A DNA stretch of 64,000 bases from Lampris incognitus. Its lineage: Eukaryota > Chordata > Actinopteri > Lampriformes > Lampridae. Numbering within the stretch: position 1 is the first letter of the stretch; every line of letters begins with the position of its first letter. The stretch spans positions 53,765,898 to 53,829,897 of the forward strand of contig NC_079219.1 of NCBI RefSeq assembly GCF_029633865.1, given 5' to 3'. Below the pieces are notes generated by a model. That model did no database searches. It worked only from the letters and a program-made list of their open reading frames with translations, and was not told where the DNA came from. Positions 63,701 through 64,000 of this stretch are shown here, one piece after another. A program made the position numbers and the translations under genes.

Positions 63701-64000
63701 AGCCTCTGGTGAGTTTCTGTTTCTGCTGCGTTTCAGAAGAATGGCCTTCTCTCCATCACCCCCCAATCTGTGGAGGACCTCCTCTCTCTTCTGCGGGCGT
63801 GGTGCGGTCAGACGTCCGCGGAGCCCAAGGACGCCAAGCTTGTGCGGCTGACTTTGCAATGCCTCACCAACATGATCCACATCCTGCACGCCAGCAGCCC
63901 CGCAGAGCGACAGGTGGACATCAAGACCATCCTGGAGGGCTACTTTCAGCTCCTCAACTGGAACCGGCCACCAGGCAGCCACCAGGAAGACAAGCAGAGC
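22120..64000 (+). CDS. nbeal2: NBEAL2, neurobeachin-like 2, N-terminal part (gene continues past window)
   Basis: Exons: 22120-22170 (alternative copy 41748-41798), 54739-54827, 59888-60049, 61015-61096, 61498-61610, 62785-62867, 63544-63629, 63737-64000 (cut by the window edge). All junctions are GT-AG and phases agree. The protein starts [20 protein letters not shown] and includes [46 protein letters not shown] and [14 protein letters not shown], a pattern matching the NBEAL2 N-terminus. Family knowledge: NBEAL2 is a large BEACH-domain scaffold needed for platelet alpha-granule biogenesis; the BEACH, PH and WD40 domains would be encoded beyond the window. The visible part is the helical N-terminal repeat region. 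Neighbour ccdc12 is head-to-head, as in human. Odd: the first coding exon and promoter are duplicated, and intron 1 is 12.9 kb (from copy B) or 32.6 kb (from copy A). Confidence 0.94.
23912..24355 (-). pseudogene. extra retroviral env transmembrane fragment
   Basis: The - strand encodes the CX6CC-type region (motif [13 protein letters not shown]) and membrane segment of the same Env as at 25534-26172, then breaks off at the duplication boundary (23911) and at an AT-rich block (24356). It is separate from the longer minus copy that follows. Confidence 0.8.
24356..24655. repeat. AT-rich low-complexity block
   Basis: About 300 bases made almost only of TA, ATA and TAT units, rich in small inverted repeats. 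Confidence 0.9.
25534..26172 (-). pseudogene. retroviral env, mostly transmembrane subunit, degraded
   Basis: Starts with a short hydrophobic leader (near 26165-26100) and an RTKR basic site. A transmembrane ectodomain follows with the conserved disulfide/immunosuppressive region (about 25850-25750) and a membrane anchor (about 25640-25560). Stops and a frame change interrupt it. The surface subunit is essentially absent. Confidence 0.8.
26340..27386 (-). pseudogene. retroviral integrase, minus arm
   Basis: Zinc-binding HHCC end ([10 protein letters not shown] near 27160), core with DYVDMIT (first Asp), GAHFVAK (second Asp region) and [10 protein letters not shown] (Glu), then the C-terminal domain (26560-26340) that reads GPYKVIL in the plus copy. 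Frame shifts near 26990 and 26460 break the ORF. Confidence 0.85.
27612..28254 (-). other. retroviral internal segment, non-coding as read
   Basis: Bases about 27790-28075 match the reverse complement of about 34630-34905. No intact frame was recognised. It lies where pol would be expected, so reverse transcriptase has been lost. Confidence 0.55.
28255..31380 (-). mobile_element. RTE-type LINE, near full length, inactive (copy 2)
   Basis: Same family as 14767-17685. Endonuclease-like N-terminus ([20 protein letters not shown], 31091-30630), linker (30558-29746) and reverse transcriptase (29662-28377) with [12 protein letters not shown] near 29070. A 5' untranslated part (31380-31170) is missing from copy 1. 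The 3' tail is 'ggggtcgccacagcaaatca' in reverse. Several frame breaks. It interrupts the minus retroviral arm and so is younger than it. A hairpin at 28453-28533 is an internal rearrangement. Confidence 0.9.
31440..31620 (-). mobile_element. LINE reverse transcriptase C-terminal fragment
   Basis: The - strand encodes [20 protein letters not shown] followed by LYAGISK, a motif of L2/CR1-like LINEs. Only about 60 codons remain. Confidence 0.7.
32544..32661 (-). repeat. three tandem tRNA-Glu-like primer-binding sites
   Basis: TCCCGGTCAGGG occurs at about 32549-32560, 32600-32611 and 32650-32661, about 50 bases apart. The middle unit (32595-32616) extends through AACCA, i.e. the CCA-terminated 3' end of a tRNA-Glu. 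On the - strand, the retroviral sense, these read as primer-binding sites (TGGTTCCCTGACCGGG). The spacers share 'ctcagagagagagcc'. Confidence 0.75.
33219..33236 (-). promoter_or_regulatory. tRNA-Arg primer-binding site of retroviral minus arm
   Basis: The - strand reads TGGCGAGCCAGCCAGGAG six bases after the LTR end. This is complementary to the CCA-tailed 3' end of vertebrate tRNA-Arg (ACG type). Confidence 0.8.
33243..33732 (-). repeat. retroviral 5' LTR, truncated at a SINE
   Basis: Ends TCCCACA on the - strand, matching the end of the plus LTR at 40003-41100, and shares the polyadenylation area and 'gtgctttggacaggttgctt'. Its outer part stops in the same SINE that lies inside the plus LTR. 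Confidence 0.85.
33733..33847 (+). repeat. SINE family B head fragment
   Basis: 'cacggtggcacagtggttaa' head with B box 'gggttcgagcccc'. It is at the position homologous to the SINE inside the LTR at about 40031-40422. Confidence 0.8.
33848..34080 (-). pseudogene. retroviral integrase C-terminal fragment
   Basis: The - strand encodes the segment also present at 37480-37715 in the plus arm ([21 protein letters not shown]). It is broken off on both sides, a third piece of the same retrovirus family. Confidence 0.8.
34081..34630. other. unassigned, with LINE-tail-like segment
   Basis: 'gaggaagcctcttggatgag' followed by 'aggcgaaacgtcttca' (about 34490-34525) is a motif often found in fish LINE 3' ends. 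Two runs of 'caaatcaatagctctgata/ca' near 34270 and 34390 form an imperfect direct repeat. Confidence 0.5.
34906..35040 (+). repeat. SINE family B head fragment
   Basis: 'ggcggcgcagtggttggcgc' head, B box 'gggttcgagccccgggg', then joined directly to the gypsy fragment. Confidence 0.75.
35050..36207 (+). pseudogene. Ty3/gypsy retrotransposon integrase, 5'-truncated
   Basis: Zinc-finger end ([20 protein letters not shown] then [12 protein letters not shown]), core DLVG and TSDRGLQF, and C-terminal segment [10 protein letters not shown] ... [13 protein letters not shown] (to about 36060) in shifted frames. It ends in a G-rich polypurine tract at about 36193-36207, directly before an LTR. Protease, reverse transcriptase and 5' LTR are missing. 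Confidence 0.85.
36208..36454 (+). repeat. Ty3/gypsy 3' LTR
   Basis: Starts TGTAGTGG and ends CCTCTACA, giving the inverted ends TGTAG/CTACA, right after the polypurine tract. 247 bases. The retroviral arm resumes at about 36455. Confidence 0.85.
36785..37750 (+). pseudogene. retroviral integrase, plus arm
   Basis: [11 protein letters not shown] zinc end near 36906, DYVDMIT core near 37005, [11 protein letters not shown] near 37175, an in-frame stop at 37261-37263, [10 protein letters not shown] from 37275 and GPYKVIL near 37668. One stop and a frame change separate otherwise long frames (36885-37262, 37275-37751). Confidence 0.88.
37921..38708 (+). pseudogene. retroviral env, short form lacking most of the surface subunit
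   Basis: Leader with a hydrophobic stretch at 37921-37980, stop at 38140-38142, then in another frame the heptad/CX6CC region (about 38225-38300, motif [13 protein letters not shown]) and a membrane anchor (about 38440-38520) with a tail ending at 38708. The leader-to-CX6CC distance is only about 350 bases, and the minus arm shows the same spacing. Confidence 0.82.
38709..39990 (+). other. retroviral post-env region
   Basis: Much of it is repeated inverted at 24655-25530. No intact frame. Short runs of similar codons in both copies (for example around PELMWMPA in the minus arm) hint at a decayed 3' ORF. Confidence 0.5.
39365..39480 (-). repeat. SINE family B tail fragment
   Basis: 'attatccaaaccgcttatcc' to 'ggacaggccgcc', the 3' part only. 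Confidence 0.75.
39991..40002 (+). promoter_or_regulatory. retroviral polypurine tract
   Basis: AAAGGGGGAAAA immediately before the TGTGGGA start of the LTR. Confidence 0.85.
40031..40422 (-). repeat. SINE family B, nearly full length, inside the LTR
   Basis: Minus orientation, from 'atccatccataatccaaacc' to 'accactgcaccaccgtgcca'. Confidence 0.82.
40507..40640 (-). repeat. SINE family B tail fragment inside the LTR
   Basis: 'catccatccatccatcatcc' to 'ccgccaggccgtcacaggcc', flanked by 'tttttatac' on both sides (target duplication). Confidence 0.8.
41180..41747 (+). promoter_or_regulatory. nbeal2: CpG-rich region upstream of nbeal2 exon 1 copy B
   Basis: A GC- and CpG-rich copy of the region before exon 1 copy A. 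Inferred second promoter; no direct evidence of use. Confidence 0.5.
41748..41798 (+). CDS. nbeal2: nbeal2 exon 1, copy B
   Basis: The 51 coding bases and the GTGAGT donor are identical to copy A, and the phase joins correctly to exon 2 at 54739. This copy is nearer to exon 2, so it could serve as an alternative first exon. Confidence 0.75.
43580..44273. other. nbeal2 intron 1 spacer, no feature seen
   Basis: No recurring repeat or exon was seen. Confidence 0.4.
44282..44510. mobile_element. palindromic MITE, hAT-like
   Basis: 229 bases, nearly perfect inverted repeat, ends CAGTGGCGGCTG/CAGCCGCCACTG. Flanked by GTGTGTGT (44274-44281) and GTGTGTAT (44511-44518), an 8-base target duplication with one change, as expected for hAT elements. 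Confidence 0.85.
44519..46850. other. nbeal2 intron 1 spacer, no recognised feature
   Basis: A 118-codon frame at 46130-46486 has no recognisable domain, and I treat it as chance. Confidence 0.4.
46852..47215 (+). repeat. SINE family B variant with longer tail
   Basis: Head 'gcggcacggtggcccggtgg', B box 'gcgttcgaaccccggggttg', tail 'ggagttggtccccgggcgct' to an A-rich end. Confidence 0.8.
47280..47420 (+). repeat. SINE family B tail fragment
   Basis: 'ccctgtgatggactggcagc' to '(g)gatggatggata', the 3' half only. Confidence 0.75.
48468..48881 (+). repeat. SINE family B, full length
   Basis: Head 'cggcacggtggcgcagtagt', B box 'gggttcgagccccgggg', an internal (GT)n at 48683-48727 and a (GGAT)n tail at 48846-48877. 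It serves as the reference copy for the family in this window. Confidence 0.85.
49068..49568 (+). other. 166-codon open frame, unrecognised
   Basis: Open frame inside nbeal2 intron 1, outside any repeat I recognise. No domain, signal peptide or splice context was seen. Probably chance or an old repeat. Confidence 0.2.
49862..50085 (-). repeat. RTE-tail-related fragment or SINE
   Basis: 'ggggtcgccacagtggatttt' matches the 3' tail of the RTE copies. The rest resembles the RTE 5'/3' untranslated parts ('gatttggcaaaattttacg'). Confidence 0.6.
50195..50318 (-). repeat. SINE family B tail fragment
   Basis: 'tatccaaaccgcttatcctg' to 'ccgccaggccatcacaaggc'. Confidence 0.75.
50491..51687. mobile_element. 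foldback Tc1-like transposon, two 535-bp arms
   Basis: The left arm (50491-51025) and right arm (51153-51687) are reverse complements of equal length with few mismatches, around a 127-base spacer. Outer ends CACTACCGTTCAAAAGTTTG are flanked by TA (50489-50490, 51688-51689), the Tc1/mariner target. Each arm carries the start of a Tc1 transposase, [20 protein letters not shown] then [12 protein letters not shown], a helix-turn-helix DNA-binding part. Only the left arm continues into the spacer (to 51157). No DDE catalytic domain exists, so it cannot move itself. Confidence 0.93.
51690..54738. other. nbeal2 intron 1 spacer, no recognised feature
   Basis: Several frames of about 100 codons (52644-53042) lack domains. 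No repeat family from this window was seen. Confidence 0.4.
54739..54827 (+). CDS. nbeal2: nbeal2 exon 2
   Basis: 29 codons plus two bases, [20 protein letters not shown] onward. Acceptor CTCCAG, donor GTGAGT. Joins exon 1 in phase 0. Confidence 0.94.
54925..55620 (+). mobile_element. degraded LINE reverse transcriptase (L2-like), interrupted by a SINE
   Basis: Motifs [18 protein letters not shown] (54940-55000), [20 protein letters not shown] (about 55345-55405) and [12 protein letters not shown] (about 55565-55600) follow the order of a LINE polymerase. A family C SINE interrupts it at 55093-55289. Many stops. Confidence 0.75.
55093..55289 (-). repeat. tRNA-derived SINE (family C), minus
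   Basis: The - strand starts 'ggggtgcctccgtagccgaa' and ends in an A-rich run. Confidence 0.78.
55620..55702 (-). repeat. SINE family B tail fragment
   Basis: 'ccatccattatccaaaccgc' to 'gatgctggagcctatttta'. Confidence 0.75.
55918..57195. mobile_element. possible DNA transposon remnant with inverted ends
   Basis: 'ataggcgtagatttgggtat' at the left matches the reverse complement of 'gaacccaaacctacgccct' at the right, continuing into the 'tggtagggacat' motif on both sides. The interior is AT-rich with no clear transposase. Contains a (CA)n at 56695-56718 and a SINE B tail piece at about 56810-56858. Confidence 0.5.
57225..57461 (-). repeat. SINE family A, truncated
   Basis: The reverse complement carries the 'gtctgcagccctccccggat' body and A/G-rich tail; the tRNA-like head is missing. 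Confidence 0.8.
57740..58680 (+). mobile_element. LINE 3' end (L2-like), split by a hAT-like insertion
   Basis: The frame [14 protein letters not shown] is interrupted at 57815 and resumes after 58312. This matches a common C-terminal LINE motif. The 3' tail ends near the 'aataaatg' at about 58657. It may be the 3' part of the element at 54925-55620. Confidence 0.65.
57816..58311. mobile_element. hAT-like MITE made of GAGTC-type repeats
   Basis: 496 bases. Ends CAGTGTTGTAGT and its reverse complement, flanked by the perfect 8-base duplication CAACCTGC (57808-57815, 58312-58319). The interior is a degenerate array of GAGTC/GAGTCCAAGTC words in both orientations. No coding. Confidence 0.9.
58681..59330. 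other. nbeal2 intron 2 spacer
   Basis: No repeat family recognised. A small hairpin 'catgatgccca/tgggcatcatg' lies at 59193-59221. Confidence 0.45.
59494..59545. repeat. 52-bp hairpin, 22-base arms
   Basis: 'tgaccgaaaccaacgaccag' and onward at 59494-59515 is the reverse complement of 59524-59545, with an 8-base loop. Confidence 0.92.
59610..59886. repeat. nbeal2: long polypyrimidine tract before nbeal2 exon 3
   Basis: About 275 bases almost entirely of C and T, ending at the exon 3 acceptor (AG at 59886-59887). Confidence 0.93.
59888..60049 (+). CDS. nbeal2: nbeal2 exon 3
   Basis: 162 bases, [20 protein letters not shown] to [12 protein letters not shown]. Acceptor GGCAG, donor GTGATG. Confidence 0.94.
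60480..60678 (+). repeat. SINE family B 3' half
   Basis: 'aggtcaggcgaatcggccgt' to the (GGAT)n tail at 60647-60678. Confidence 0.8.
61015..61096 (+). CDS. nbeal2: nbeal2 exon 4
   Basis: 82 bases, [20 protein letters not shown] onward to CLNQ. Acceptor TCTAG, donor GTAAGC. Confidence 0.94.
61498..61610 (+). CDS. nbeal2: nbeal2 exon 5
   Basis: 113 bases, [20 protein letters not shown] then [17 protein letters not shown], the best-conserved block here. Acceptor TTCAG, donor GTGAGT, phase 2. Confidence 0.95.
61690..62560. mobile_element. nested DNA elements in nbeal2 intron 5
   Basis: The outer element has inverted ends around 'ccttgtacttctgtcttcgt' (61715) and its reverse complement near 62525, bordered by CA runs. 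Inside it, 61771-62370 is a second element with ends TTAAAGCTGTAGTTTGCA and TTAAAGCTGCAGTAGGCA (inverted). No coding. Confidence 0.7.
62785..62867 (+). CDS. nbeal2: nbeal2 exon 6
   Basis: 83 bases, [20 protein letters not shown] then ELPVLFH. Acceptor GTAG, donor GTAAAA, phase 1. Confidence 0.93.
63544..63629 (+). CDS. nbeal2: nbeal2 exon 7
   Basis: 86 bases, [20 protein letters not shown] then GAVISGGK. Acceptor TATAG, donor GTGTGC. Confidence 0.93.
63737..64000 (+). CDS. nbeal2: nbeal2 exon 8 (cut by window end)
   Basis: 88 codons visible, [20 protein letters not shown] onward. Acceptor TTTCAG at 63736; the donor lies beyond the window. Confidence 0.93.

Overview
The window is vertebrate nuclear DNA, almost certainly from a teleost fish. 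It has small spliced exons with GT/AG introns, fish-type transposons (Tc1-like, hAT-like MITEs, RTE and other LINEs, tRNA-derived SINEs, Ty3/gypsy, gamma-type endogenous retrovirus) and the CCDC12-NBEAL2 gene pair, which is also adjacent in human 3p21.31. No bacterial-type genes, tRNA genes, rRNA genes or CRISPR arrays were seen.

Three host genes can be built by joining exons. (1) The 3' end of a C-terminal-motor kinesin (kinesin-14, KIFC3/KIFC2-like), + strand, two exons at 114-343 and 1395-1529. (2) A complete ccdc12, - strand, seven exons from ATG 20497 to stop 3028, 163 codons, all splice phases consistent. (3) The 5' part of nbeal2, + strand: first coding exon at 22120-22170, with a second copy at 41748-41798, then exons 2-8 at 54739-64000, running off the window. 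The kinesin and ccdc12 are tail-to-tail; ccdc12 and nbeal2 are head-to-head with 1.6 kb between start codons.

The main structural feature is a 2.4-kb segmental duplication carrying the nbeal2 promoter/CpG-rich region and first coding exon (21480-23911 and 41133-43579). About 17 kb of retroelements lies between the copies: two head-to-head copies of one endogenous retrovirus (minus arm about 24655-33732, plus arm about 34630-41100). These are broken up by an RTE LINE, a Ty3/gypsy fragment with its own LTR, and SINEs. The retrovirus keeps integrase and transmembrane Env but has lost recognisable reverse transcriptase and most surface Env. It has a tRNA-Arg primer-binding site and, unusually, three tandem tRNA-Glu-like sites downstream.

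The rest is intronic DNA rich in transposons: a foldback Tc1 element with equal 535-bp arms, palindromic MITEs, a GAGTC-rich hAT-like element with a perfect 8-bp target duplication, a tRNA-derived SINE family with target duplications, and long microsatellites, two of which sit where a splice acceptor needs its polypyrimidine tract. No undescribed multi-gene system was found; the most unusual signals are the duplicated nbeal2 first exon/promoter and the organisation of the retroviral pair.
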